A stretch of 64,000 nucleotides of DNA from Imbricaverruca yamaguchii (taxonomy: Eukaryota; Arthropoda; Thecostraca; Neoverrucidae): positions 1,396,697-1,460,696 of the forward strand of contig JAOTOL010001519.1 of NCBI GenBank assembly GCA_034440575.1, given 5' to 3'. The position numbers were made by a program, and so were the translations under genes. The notes under the pieces are model-generated. The model was not told the origin of the DNA. It did no database searches and saw only the letters and a program-made list of their open reading frames with translations. The first letter of the stretch is position 1. Each line of letters starts with the position of its first letter. Below are positions 1-9,535 of this stretch, piece by piece.

Positions 1-481
1 CGCAAACAATTATACAAGAAATTGTCCTGCATTATTAAACATACCGGCGGCATCATTAAGTCCTCAATGCCAAATGCTTACAATGGACAATGGTTTCCTT
101 CGCGAAATATTTGTGTCGAGTGTCAGACAGATTTCGTGTTACCTCCCGAGCTAAAGCTCATGAACATTTGACACCGGTATATACTGTCTCTGAATTAATA
201 AAGGCAACTGCAATCCGAAAAAGCAAGACAGATAGCGGTATGAGTTTTTGGGACAGGGCGAAGCTTTACACAAAGTAACGGTTGCGTCCATCAATCATGT
301 AAGGTAATCAGATGAAAACAGGATTCGTTGGATACAGTTTGCGAGTACATCGCACCGGGGCCTACGGCAGCGTGCATGAACCGAGCATGGTCAGCCCGCT
401 GCCAGGTCAGAAAATTAGCGGGCCCAACTGCAGAAGGAAACGACACCGCGACATGAGCCAATCTAACGGCAGATTCCCCAC

Positions 482-574
482 CTGAGCTCTAGCCTGGCGG
501 TCCTTTTCAATGGCCGCCTGTTGAGCAGCACAGAAAGTGATGGCCTGCTGCAGAAGTGGCGAGCCTGAGTCCAC
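482..574 (-). CDS. CABIN1: CABIN1 exon 15 (last exon visible)
   Basis: The acceptor acactccag opens VDSGSPLLQQAITFCAAQQA, then AIEKDRQARAQ, at CAG|GTGGGG. Human CABIN1 has VDEEAALEQAVKFCQVHLGA in its C-terminal part. The exon is 93 nt, phase 0 on both sides, so it could follow exon 14 directly. In human an extra segment (VWQQGQKGVAYDLG region) precedes it, and I could not find that segment between 574 and 2925. Later exons must lie left of the window. Confidence 0.85.
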
Positions 575-892
575 CTGGAGTGTACATGTTGTGAAGTAAA
601 TTGCACACGCCAAATACACCGGCGTGAAATACCACGTGCTCAAGGATAGGTGCATGTCACATCCAATTGCGACCAGTACAACAGATCCAAATATGTGTCG
701 GGGTGCAGAGACATGGTGGGCTGGTGTACAGAAACATACTCTGCCTAGCGTGATGCCGAGGTAATCCGTCATCACACAACTCCCGACCCACGGTACAAGT
801 GTTGCCGGGAGTAGTGTGTGGCCAGCGCACCACCACTGCCCGCGACACACAAACAGCTTACAGCAGATACTACAATACCGCATAGTGTTCAT
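575..892. other. CABIN1 intron, nothing recognised
   Basis: Non-repetitive intron sequence between exon 15 and the first SINE. I looked here for the missing human VWQQGQKGVAYDLG segment and did not find it. Confidence 0.6.
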
Positions 893-907
893 CGATGACG
901 CACCGGT

Positions 908-1067
908 GGTGGTTGTTGGTTTTACGACACGTGGACCGTTGGGCATGTGGCGTCGCCAATCTCTCACGCCGATTGGTCACGGGCGAAGAATAGCGACAGG
1001 TGGGACTCGAACCCACAATCTTTCGATTGTGAGACGGGCAACTTACCCCTAGACTACTCGTCCCAAT
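908..1067 (-). mobile_element. tRNA-derived SINE, family V, copy A
   Basis: On the minus strand it starts GGGACGAGTAGTCTAGGGG (A-box-like), has CTCACAA as anticodon loop (CAC, valine-like) and GTGGGTTCGAGTCCCAC as T arm with the B box. It continues into a CGACGC...GCGTCG hairpin region and an AAACCAACAACC tail. Imperfect 15-bp target duplications lie at 893-907 and 1068-1082. The acceptor stem does not pair, so it is not a functional tRNA gene. Confidence 0.85.
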
Positions 1068-1095
1068 CGGTGACGTACCAGTCACAGACGATAGC

Positions 1096-1257
1096 GGGGA
1101 CGAGTAGTCTAGGGGGTAGTTCCCGTCTCACAACTGAAAGGTTGTGGGTTCGAGTCTCACCTGTCGCTACTCTTCGCCCGCGACCAATCGGCGTGAGGAT
1201 TGGCGACGCTACATGACTCAACGGTCGGTCGATGCGTCGTAAAACCAATAAACCAAG
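1096..1257 (+). mobile_element. tRNA-derived SINE, family V, copy B
   Basis: A full-length 162-bp element in the opposite orientation to copy A, only about 30 bp away. A perfect 15-bp target duplication (GTCACAGACGATAGC) flanks it at 1081-1095 and 1258-1272, which fixes its ends exactly and shows a fairly recent insertion. The tail is GTAAAACCAATAAACCAAG. The pair could form a long hairpin in RNA. Confidence 0.93.
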
Positions 1258-1317
1258 GTCACAGACGATAGCAATAGGCTACACTGCACTGGGCTCAATG
1301 CCATGATTACAACAATT

Positions 1318-1375
1318 GGTGCTCGATTGCAGTTTAGGGGCGCATCGACATAAAGGGTCATTTTGCGCCCATATA
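1318..1375 (-). mobile_element. Short hairpin retroposon, copy 1
   Basis: About 58 bp. On the minus strand a GGGCGC...GCGCCC stem encloses a 21-24 nt loop, followed by a CTAAACTGCAATCGAGCACC tail. Imperfect 12-bp target duplications are ATTACAACAATT (1306-1317) and ATTATAACAATT (1376-1387). Loop type AAAATGACCC. Confidence 0.75.
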
Positions 1376-1387
1376 ATTATAACAATT

Positions 1388-1949
1388 CAAACATTCGATG
1401 GTGTGGGGTCATCCTGGGCTATATTCACACGGGATATGAGTGCTTTAGAGTGGTGGGTCGGACCAATCTTATAGAAATAAGCGCTATAGGGTAGATGGTA
1501 GGCCACATATATCCGAGTGATGTAGTGCATATGGATGCTCATATCCATCTGGGCAAGGCAAGTACGGTAGGGTAGACGATTGATCACGTCATTTAGTTTA
1601 CACTATCAGCATGAATACTTCACAAATTAGCGGATAGAATTGCCGATTTTCAAATCTACTGGACCTCCATTACAATACCTTGCAACCAAACAGAGACATC
1701 ACACTATCACTTCCCGGCAACCAAAGTATTTCTTTATAGCATATGGGCACCTTTATCATATAAGTCATAATGTCCCAACCATATGAGATCCCTCATCCCC
1801 TCCCCGTTATCACGAGCCATGGCCAGGGAAGTAATGTCCAAAACACGGGTATTATACCGACCAGAAAACTCCATTTTAAGACGATAATGCCGCAACTGGA
1901 CCAGCTCTCCCTACGAGGCGGGTCTGAACACGGTGTTGCAGTCGGCACT
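1388..1949. other. CABIN1 intron, nothing recognised
   Basis: AT-rich unique sequence; no conserved peptide in any minus-strand frame. Confidence 0.6.
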
Positions 1950-2915
1950 GTCAGCAGTTGTCAGCTCCACATCCGGACCACATCTCCCGCAGACGTGGGT
2001 CTGGCCACATACCATCACAGTCGACAGGTGGCCACACAGTCAGCAGTCAGCTCCACATCCGGACCACATCTCCCCCAGACGTGGGTCTAGACATACCACT
2101 ACAGTCGACAGGTGGCCACACAGTCAGTAGTTGTCAGCTCCACATCTGGACCACATCTCCCCCAGACGTGGGTCTGGCCACATACCACTACAGTCGACAG
2201 GTGGCCACACAGTCAGCAGTCAGCTCCACATCTGGACCACATCTCCCCCAGACGTGGGTCTGGCCACATACCATCACAGTCGACAGGTGGCCACACAGTC
2301 AGCAGTCAGCTCCACATCCGGACCACATCTCCCGCAGACGTGGGTCTGGCCACATACCACTACAGTCGACAGGTGGCCACACAGTCAGCAGTCAGCTCCA
2401 CATCTGGACCACATCTCCCGCAGACGTGGGTCTGGCCATACCACTACAGTCGACAGGTGGCCACACAGTCAGCAGTCAGCTCCACATCTGGACCACATCT
2501 CCCGCAGACGTGGGTCTGGGCATACCACTACAGTCGACAGGTGGCCACACAGTCAGCAGTCAGCTCCACATCTGGACCACATCTCCCCCAGACGTGGGTC
2601 TAGACATACCACTACAGTCGACAGGTGGCCACACAGTCAGCAGTCAGCTCCACATCTGGACCACATCTCCCGCAGACGTGGGTCTGGCCACATACCACTA
2701 CAGTCGACAGGTGGCCACACAGTCAGCAGTCAGCTCCACATCCGGACCACATCTCCCGCAGACGTGGGTCTGGCCATACCACTACAGTCGACAGGTGGCC
2801 ACACAGTCAGCAGTCAGCTCCACATCTGGACCACATCTCCCCTATACGTGGGTCTGGCCACATACCACTACAGTCGACAGGTGGCCACACAGTCAGCAGT
2901 CAGCTCCACATCCGC
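1950..2915. repeat. 83-88 bp minisatellite at the CABIN1 exon 14 donor
   Basis: About 12 copies of a unit with CAGCTCCACATCTGGACCAC, AGACGTGGGTCTGG and CAGTCGACAGGTGGCCACAC. It begins within about 10 bases of the exon 14 donor. The open frames of up to 329 codons seen here are products of the repetition, not genes. Confidence 0.93.
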
Positions 2916-2924
2916 CACACCCAC

Positions 2925-3162
2925 CTCGCCGCCGCGGAACAGCTTAAAAGTCTGTTCGAGCAGTGGTGTCAGCTTGGCCTGACGTTTGCCGTGCAGGCGC
3001 GAGTGTGCCTCGTACAGGCCCATCAGGAAGTGGTGCCGCTTGCTGCCCGACACCGGCGACTGCGACTTGAAGAGTCGTCGCAGGGTAGCGCGCGCGCACT
3101 GCAGGCCCACGCTGAAGGCGTCGGCCGCCAGCTGCTCACGATCTTTGTCCCGCAGGTACTTT
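2925..3162 (-). CDS. CABIN1: CABIN1 exon 14
   Basis: The acceptor gtcctgcag opens KYLRDKDREQLAADAFSVGL, then QCARATLRRLFKSQSPVSGS, ending TFKLFRGGE at GAG|GTGGGT. Human has [20 protein letters not shown] here; after that the human protein diverges into a proline-rich linker. Exit phase is 0. An 84-bp minisatellite begins within about 10 bases of the donor and fills the next kilobase. Confidence 0.92.
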
Positions 3163-3646
3163 CTGCAGGACACGTCACCACCGGTTGTGGTATGCAACTG
3201 ACTGTAGTCGAACGTCAGCGATAAGGTTTTACAGTGACCTTCTGGCCGACAGATACAACAGTCAGTGTCGCAGTATCGCAAACATAGAGCAATGAGAGCC
3301 AGTGGTATCCACACCGAAATAGAGCATCCGGCAGTCGAGGCTGCAAACACAGAGCAATGTCTGTTCATAACGCATTATACGACAATATAATTAGGCATGG
3401 TACTATATGATCTTGATCGTCGAAGTCCGGCCACTCTTTTTCCTACAGATATTTAGCGCCCCAGCCGAGACCGAACATCCCAACCTAGCGCAGCTCGTAG
3501 CATTTTCGGCCACGACAATGAAGCAGTTCTCTCCTACTGAACTCCTTTCCAGCCACGACTCTGGACCGAACGTGAAATTGACCGCCACCGCACTGCACGA
3601 TGCCCCTTCCGACACGCGCTCCGCCGAGACCGGCGTCGGCGCCTAC

Positions 3647-3810
3647 TTGTCGGCGTCGGGCGTGGCGCAGAGCCAGCCGGCGAGCAGCAGCAGCGTGCGG
3701 AAGTCGTCGGTGGCGCGCAGCACCTCCACCAGCAGTGACACGCAGCGGTACATGTGCGCCGCGAAGTTTCCCGGCCGGTCGATGTCCGCTATTGGGTTGC
3801 GCCAGATCTC
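3647..3810 (-). CDS. CABIN1: CABIN1 exon 13
   Basis: The acceptor gacggcag opens EIWRNPIADIDRPGNFAAHM, then YRCVSLLVEVLRATDDFRTL and CATPDAD. Human has [20 protein letters not shown], then [20 protein letters not shown] and RTPDQGK. The donor ACAA|GTAGGC leaves phase 2 so that the split lysine joins exon 14 as DKKYLRDKD. The strong conservation makes this one of the safest landmarks in the gene. Confidence 0.95.
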
Positions 3811-4157
3811 CTGCCGTCAGGTCAAGTCAGGTCAGAATGGCAGTGTGCTCGGCCGTCAATTTGGCGTCGCAGATCTCTCGACGCCGCCGGTCCTGAGTGG
3901 ACCCGGAAATCCAGTCTGTGGTGTGCTTCCAGACCAGGCTTTTTGCCCGCCGTGCCAGTCACTAAGACCACGCAACGCCATCACACAGTGACCACTTCAC
4001 TGTTAGATCTATCCATCATTAGGCCAAGTAATCGATGGTTTACTCCGACCGCACCAAGTCTGCATACACCGGACTGACAGCGTAACGCATACGACAAACT
4101 GTGTTAGATATGCGGCACACTGGGTAGTGCCATTAATCAATTGTAAGGTTGACTTAC

Positions 4158-4269
4158 ATTGAAGAAGTTGTTGGGTTTCCTATCTGCAAACAGGCCGGAC
4201 GAAGGCATGTACCGCTTGCTCCGCCACTGGTCGCAGCCAAGTAGGAGGTTCCGGGCCCAATCCACATGC
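4158..4269 (-). CDS. CABIN1: CABIN1 exon 12
   Basis: The acceptor atttgcag opens HVDWARNLLLGCDQWRSKRY, then MPSSGLFADRKPNNFFN, closing at AAT|GTAAGT. Human has LQWARDVLLGSS and MPAQGLFCERNKTNFFNG. The exon is 112 nt, entry phase 2, exit phase 0. It is too short and phase-split to stand out as an open frame and was found by similarity plus splice sites. Confidence 0.94.
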
Positions 4270-5122
4270 CTGCAAATATGGTCATTTCAGGCCATACTAG
4301 GTTGACCGGGTTCCACAACCAGCGTGCCTCCCTACAGGTCAGGTTGGGTCAGGCTAGACACGGACCGTCGGTAGGTTGGTATATACAGTGTCAACAGCAA
4401 TCAACTTGCTTACTGCGCTTTAGCACGCGAGCAAAGGGGGTCTCTCACATAACGCGAACCAGAGGAGGGGAGACTGGCGGATCCCACCTTCCTTAGATCC
4501 CGGAAACTATTGAAACTGGAAACACACAATTTTGGGGGAAGACCACGTCTATAGTAACCGACTGACCTTTCGCTTCTGGTGGCCGACTGGCGGCCGGTCG
4601 ACTTCGCATCCCCGTAGTTGTTATAACTAAAATATTTTACAAATTCCTCTTTTTGCGTGCGAAGCGCTTGCCAATATCCAACAAAGTCACAGAATTTCAC
4701 TGCAATATCCCTGTGCGTCCATGAGATATATCCGAGAGATAGGAGTGGGCGGATGCCGTCTCCACCCTCAGGAGCGCGTGGTCCACTAGCTCACTCTTCA
4801 GCTTACTCCCAGTGACTTCAGTGCACTTCCCAGACTGCGGCTTAACCCAGCCCACTATCTAAACAAGGCTGTATTACAACCTGCTTCACAAACTATGGGC
4901 TTCTACTCATGTAACAGCCTATCCCCCGGACTGGTTCACCCCAGCCCACTGCCGAGACTAAGGACTAATCCAACAAACGTCTCAGACTCTGGACGAGCTC
5001 AGCCTGCCCCCAGGCCGTGAGCGAGCCCAGCCTACCTCCTAGACTAGTCTACATCAGCTCACTTACCGTACTGCGGAACGTCCAGCCTATCAACTGAAGG
5101 TACCCCAGCATGATGGACTGAC
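4270..5122. other. CABIN1 intron between exons 11 and 12
   Basis: Unique sequence. It contains a decoy donor TACG|GTAAGT at 5067 that would extend exon 11 out of frame. Confidence 0.6.
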
Positions 5123-5902
5123 CGTGCCCTCTCAGACGTGAAGTAATAGTGCGCCAGCCGGTACAGCGTCTTGTAGTGCTCCGGGAACCGCTCCACCACC
5201 TCGTGCAGCGCACTCACGCACCGTCCAATCAGACGGCCGTGTCCGGGGTCGTCATCCACCACCGTGACCTCGTCCTCGGTCCCCGACCCGGTGCTTCCCG
5301 TCCGTGAGACAACACCACTAGACGCCTTAGCGTCTGACAAGCGAGCCGCAACGCCCGAGGCCAACGCTGCACCGGTGTCCGCAGCGACACCTCCCATCGT
5401 TGTTGCACCGCCCTCGCCTCTCGTGACACTCGAGTCTGTTCCCGCGGTGCCACTCTCAACCATCGTCACGTCACCGTCTGTATGTATGACGTCACCACAC
5501 GGCGCCGCAGCACCGCCCGTTTCCGCGGCGCCGGCGCCGGCCGCTGCCGCGTCTCTACTCGCGGACGTGACGGGCTTGTCCGGGGCGGCGACGCTGGCGG
5601 CGGCCCTCGTCACGTCACCGCCGCTGGCTGCCTCGCTGGAGGCCACGCCCGTGACGTGGCCTTCCGTCTGTCCGACGTCACGCGACTGTGACGTCACGTC
5701 CGTGACGTCTGTGTCGGCCCGCCGGTGGTGGTGTCGGTCGGTGTCGCCGGCGGCAGTGTGGACAGCGGGCGCAGCAGCGGCGGCGCCGACCGCCGCCGTC
5801 CCGCCGCCAGCCGCCAGTCGCGCACGGATCTCCGACAGTGCCTCGGTCAGGGTCCTGTCCGCCAGCGTTGCCTGTCGACACAACCGGTACACCGTCCAAC
5901 GT
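5123..5902 (-). CDS. CABIN1: CABIN1 exon 11 (linker plus conserved FPxHYKxLYRLA block)
   Basis: The first two thirds are low-complexity (A, T, G, D, V). The end is conserved: GRCVSALHEVVERFPEHYKT, then LYRLAHYYFTSERAR, matching human [20 protein letters not shown]. The donor GCACG|GTCAGT leaves phase 2, and joining to exon 12 gives ERARHVDWARNLLLG, as in human HRNLQWARDVLLG. A later donor TACG|GTAAGT at 5067 looks better but breaks the frame. Two starts are possible: 5902, after a strong pyrimidine tract and fitting direct splicing from exon 9, or 5871, fitting splicing from exon 10. The acceptor at 5902 is tandemly triplicated upstream. Confidence 0.87.
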
Positions 5903-6075
5903 CTGCAGGCGGGGAGAAGCGGCTCTGTGCTGCATTTCAGTCACGTCGTACAATTAAAGCAACGTCTGCAGGCGGGGAGAAGCGGCTCTATGCTGTATTT
6001 CAGTCACGTCGTACAATTAAAGCAACGTCTGCAGGCGGGGAGAAGCGGCTCTGTGCTGCATTTCAGTACAATTAG
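5897..6075. repeat. 61-bp triplication of the CABIN1 exon 11 acceptor
   Basis: Three units, each carrying on the minus strand GTGACTGAAATACAG (possible branch point region), the pyrimidine tract CTTCTCCCCGCCTGCAG, and the first exon bases ACGTTG. The copied segment thus includes a whole 3' splice site. Confidence 0.92.
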
Positions 6076-6834
6076 ATGCTTCAGTTGTAGATATGTGGAA
6101 CATGGGATGTACATACGCATGAAATATGCCGATGATTGAAATATGCATGCATGAAATGGCTGCAGATTAGTGGGGTACCTAATCGGGTGTACTTGGTCTG
6201 TTTACACCAGTGTCACCCTAATTGGATAACTGAGAATGAAGAAAGCCCGATAATTGTGAGAAAATCACGTCCTTCCCAGGAAATTTAACCCGATAAGCCA
6301 TACCCAGTAGCTTGAGAAGAGATCAAAATGCATCAATTAAGTACAGGACCACAGTGCGCATGATCCCAATTTACTCAGTTATGTTTTTATAAATCGGATC
6401 TACACATTCATTTTTCACCCTTGCACCACCTTTTCAGGTATGATTTTCCACCCCAGACAAGCTGGAATGAAATAGAATTTGGGACATTGCCGTCTTTGCA
6501 AAACCAGATAGAAAACGCCATTTTGTAAAAACCCAACGCTCAAATTTGTTAGATAAGAGGTTCGAGGCGACCAAGTTTCCAAACGTGGATACTCTAACAA
6601 GTCAGTTATCTATTTTGGAAACTACAGTTCTCTGTTACGGTTACGATTTCCCCCAAAAATGTTAGACAACTATTTCCGCGACTAAAAGACAGCGGAAAAT
6701 TGAGTCTAGGAATATCCACACCGTCCCGTCTGCCTTACAGCGTCCCCGCCAGTGCCGTTGTCGGTCTGGAGTCGGACTACCACAGCCAGACAACTGAGCA
6801 CCACAGCGCCGCCGAGCGCCGCCGAGCGCCTCAC
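6076..6834. other. CABIN1 intron between exons 10 and 11
   Basis: AT-rich unique sequence, no feature seen. Confidence 0.6.
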
Positions 6835-6946
6835 CGCGCATCTGGCCGCCGCTTCGTCCAGCCGGAGTCGCTTCACCTCCACGGGGTCGTCGCACGCCGA
6901 CTCGCTCCGCTTGCGCTTGTCCGACTGGCGGTCCGACTCGAGCTGG
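6835..6946 (-). CDS. CABIN1: CABIN1 exon 10, probable, perhaps alternatively used
   Basis: A textbook acceptor (poly-C tract ending ccctcag) opens QLESDRQSDKRKRSESACDD, then PVEVKRLRLDEAAARCA, and a good donor GCG|GTGAGG closes it. The content is basic (KRKR) and resembles the poorly conserved linker expected between exon 9 and exon 11. Entry phase 2 agrees with exon 9. Exit phase 0 does not fit the strong 5902 acceptor of exon 11 but does fit an internal acceptor at 5871 (gtgtcgacag). Inclusion and skipping of this exon may therefore be tied to different acceptors. No direct human counterpart is clear. Confidence 0.65.
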
Positions 6947-7048
6947 CTGAGGGGGGGGGGGCGTCGGCGCATCGTCACGGCTCCGGCACAGCTCCCACCA
7001 GACACACGCGACGCTCAGTTGTGAGCATTGGGAGCTGGATGCAGTAGG

Positions 7049-7204
7049 TGGTGTTGGGTTTTACGACACGTCGACCGTTGAGTCATGTAGCGCCGCCAAT
7101 CTCTCACACCGATTGGCCGCGGGAGAAGAGTAGCGACAGGTGAGACTCGAACCCACACTCTTTCGATTGTGAGACGGGCAACTTACCCCTAGACTACTCG
7201 TCCC
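7049..7204 (-). mobile_element. tRNA-derived SINE, family V, copy C
   Basis: Same family as the copies near 1 kb. Target duplications CTGGATGCAGTAGG (7035-7048) and CTGGGTGCAGCAGG (7205-7218) differ at two positions. It lies in the CABIN1 intron just upstream of exon 10 and keeps its CpG sites. Confidence 0.88.
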
Positions 7205-7218
7205 CTGGGTGCAGCAGG

Positions 7219-8158
7219 CAGCGCCCAGTCGCAGTAGACTCGCACCTGAACGGTCGCGGGTTCGAGGCTCGCCGGCCGCGCCGACTGCCGACCCCTCGCC
7301 AGCGTTCAGAGTGCGAGCGGCGGCATCATATTTCACACTAGCTGAATGTATCGGAAATCAACCCGATAGTGCCCTTCATTTGCAATCGTCGTTGTTACTG
7401 GCGCATGGTGGCGCATCAGTGACATTGGTCATACCACACTTGCGCAGGGAAATACAAATCGGTGCCAAGTGGAGAAATGACATGAACATTGCGCGGCCGG
7501 TTTCAACAACTCTCAAGTCATGGATGGCATGGAGCATGGATGGCAGACACCTCACAGCGCAAACATATCGCATTTGCCTTAAATATTAGAGTTCTGCCTA
7601 CGTCGAAGTCAGCCTCAGAGAGGAACTAAGACTGCAGAACCCATTCTGCGAGATGAAAGGGATGAACAGTGAATATCTTGTACTGTACAGTTGGGTGAGA
7701 AAATGTGCCTTTAAGATCGACAGGCTGCTGGTAGAATCGGATAAAACAATGTGAAATTCCCAGTGTGGCTTACCTCAATGAAAGACAGCTCCAGCGAAAA
7801 CTGCCAAGCTAGCTATAAAGAGAAACGCGGGTGGAAAAAGTCTGAACGACCTAAATAAAATGCGACAAGGGATGTCTGTATTCGTTTGACAATCATTGCT
7901 TAGTATTCCATCTATCTTTTCGTGTGACAAACCAGAAAACAAATTAATGCGATTGCATGTTTTTTTTCGAAGGGCACTTTTGGTTTTTATCAGTCCAATT
8001 CGAAACGAAATTATATTCAGCAGCTGACATTTTCAAGCCATGACCAGACTTGGCTACCTCGAGCCGTTTCAACCGATCAAAACCAGCTTCAGCCGGAGGC
8101 ATGGCCAAAACTAGCTACTTACAGCTCTGTTTGCCGGACATGCTGCCGACATACTCAC
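7219..8158. other. CABIN1 intron between exons 9 and 10
   Basis: Unique sequence downstream of SINE copy C; no conserved peptide or array. Confidence 0.6.
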
Positions 8159-8376
8159 AACCTCCAGCTGGACTGCTGCATGGTGTTGAGGTGCCACACG
8201 ATGTCGCGTCGCTGCTCGGCCGCCACCGGCTCCCGCTCGTGCTTCACCAGGTACTTGAGCACCGTGGCGTGCACGCGGTAGTACACCTCGAGCGACTCGA
8301 GCGCCAGGTGCGGCGGACTGTGGTAGCTGATCTTGCGGGTGCACGCCGCCCCGTTCTGCTGCAGCAGAGAGTACGC
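8159..8376 (-). CDS. CABIN1: CABIN1 exon 9
   Basis: The acceptor ggtcggcag opens AYSLLQQNGAACTRKISYHS, then PPHLALESLEVYYRVHATVL and KYLVKHEREPVAAEQ. Human has [20 protein letters not shown] and LEVYFRLHASILKLLGK at this point. The exon enters in phase 0 after YQK and leaves in phase 2 at GGTT|GTGAGT; GGAG|GTTGTG three bases earlier is also in phase. It can join exon 10 (6946) or the 5902 acceptor of exon 11 in frame. Confidence 0.92.
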
Positions 8377-9170
8377 CTGCCGACCGAGACGGCCCAGTTA
8401 CTGACCGGGAGGTGGTCAGATTCCGGCCCAGGTCAGGCTAGTAATAACCGGGCATCGCTCCTGACGGAGAGACGGGTCCGGTTACTGACCAGATGACCCG
8501 GCTATTGACCTGGAGATGTCCCGGCTACGCATGAGGAGATCGCCCGGTTACTGATGGACACGTGTACTGCTACTTACGGGAGACTGGTCCTGTCTTCACG
8601 TCAGAAAATGGCTCTGGTGACCCAACGTCGGAAAGTGCAGACTCCACGGATGTAACTACGACGATAGATGGCCGCGCAACATGACCGGCGTGCAATACAT
8701 AAGTGTATAAGACAAGAGCGGCTGTACCGGCCGGGGCACTGACCCAATTTCCCCTGGTCATGACGGGGGTAGTAGTGATAGGGGCAGCTGCGACCTTAAA
8801 CGAATCTAGCCTCGATCTAAAACATAGTACTCAGATATCCTCACTGTTTTACACGAGTCCAGAAACTTCAGTTCCGCATCACCAGTGGAATCCCAAGTAT
8901 GACCCTCGCACGGCTTCGTGACCATTCGACCTAGCCTCCTCAGTTTTGTCAGCTGATTTCATCTGCAGCGTTCCTGTGCATGAGTGAATCTCCCACGGCT
9001 CCAAGCGCACCCCCATCACGCAGTCCGCACAGTACCGGCGTGTCAACACGGAGCGACTGGGGCGCATGTCGCCCACAAGCCGCCACACTGGTCAACAGGC
9101 TGACAGTCTGTTGACAGGTCAACAGACAGCAGACACAGACGGCCACGACACAGCCGACTCGGGCGCGCAC

Positions 9171-9442
9171 CTTCTGATAGTGCGCCAGCACGCGGTTCAG
9201 CGGCTGGCCGAGCCTCTCCGCCATCTTGCCGAGCATGTAGTGGTCGAGCCAGCGGTCGTCGTAGGGCTCGCCCTCGGCGGCGCCGGCCACGGCCAGCGCC
9301 TCGGCGTGCGTGAAGCAGTCCAGCGCCTGGCTGCTCATACGCGCCGACACGGAGTCGAGCAGACTGAAGGTGTCCAGGTCCAGGTCGCCGCTCGAGTCCT
9401 GCACACACACCGTGCTGCCGTCGGTCAGCACGCACGGGTCGG
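9171..9442 (-). CDS. CABIN1: CABIN1 exon 8
   Basis: The exon reads ADPCVLTDGSTVCVQDSSGD, then ALDCFTHAEALAVAGAAEGE and WLDHYMLGKMAERLGQPLNR, ending LAHYQK at AAG|GTGCGC. Human CABIN1 has [20 protein letters not shown], then LIHYMLGKVAEKQQQPP and LLHYRQA. The acceptor cttcttttccag needs one base from exon 7. A 53-bp retroposon has inserted only about 25 bp upstream of this acceptor, duplicating part of the tract ahead of it. Confidence 0.92.
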
Positions 9443-9467
9443 CTGGAAAAGAAGCTGGGGCGGTTTG

Positions 9468-9520
9468 GGCGCTGCATGACCGACGTAGTCGATGCGCCCC
9501 TAAACCCCAATAACCAACCA
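9468..9520 (+). mobile_element. Short hairpin retroposon, copy 2, at a CABIN1 acceptor
   Basis: A 53-bp element starting GGCGCTGCATGACC and ending AACCCCAATAACCAACCA. It is flanked by a perfect 15-bp duplication (AGCTGGGGCGGTTTG) at 9453-9467 and 9521-9535. It lies about 25 bp upstream of the acceptor of CABIN1 exon 8, and the duplication repeats part of that region, including a second CCCCAG. Confidence 0.93.
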
Positions 9521-9535
9521 AGCTGGGGCGGTTTG

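Noticed and set aside
1000..1180. tRNA genes
   Set aside because: The tRNA-like heads lack pairing acceptor stems and are followed by SINE bodies with target duplications.
1958..3224. Open frames of 163-329 codons in the 84-bp array
   Set aside because: Periodic peptides that follow the repeat; the only supported coding part is CABIN1 exon 14 on the minus strand.
5061..5067. GTAAGT donor for CABIN1 exon 11
   Set aside because: Better consensus than the chosen donor, but it would leave phase 1 and destroy the conserved exon 12 reading; GTCAGT at 5122-5117 gives the expected protein.
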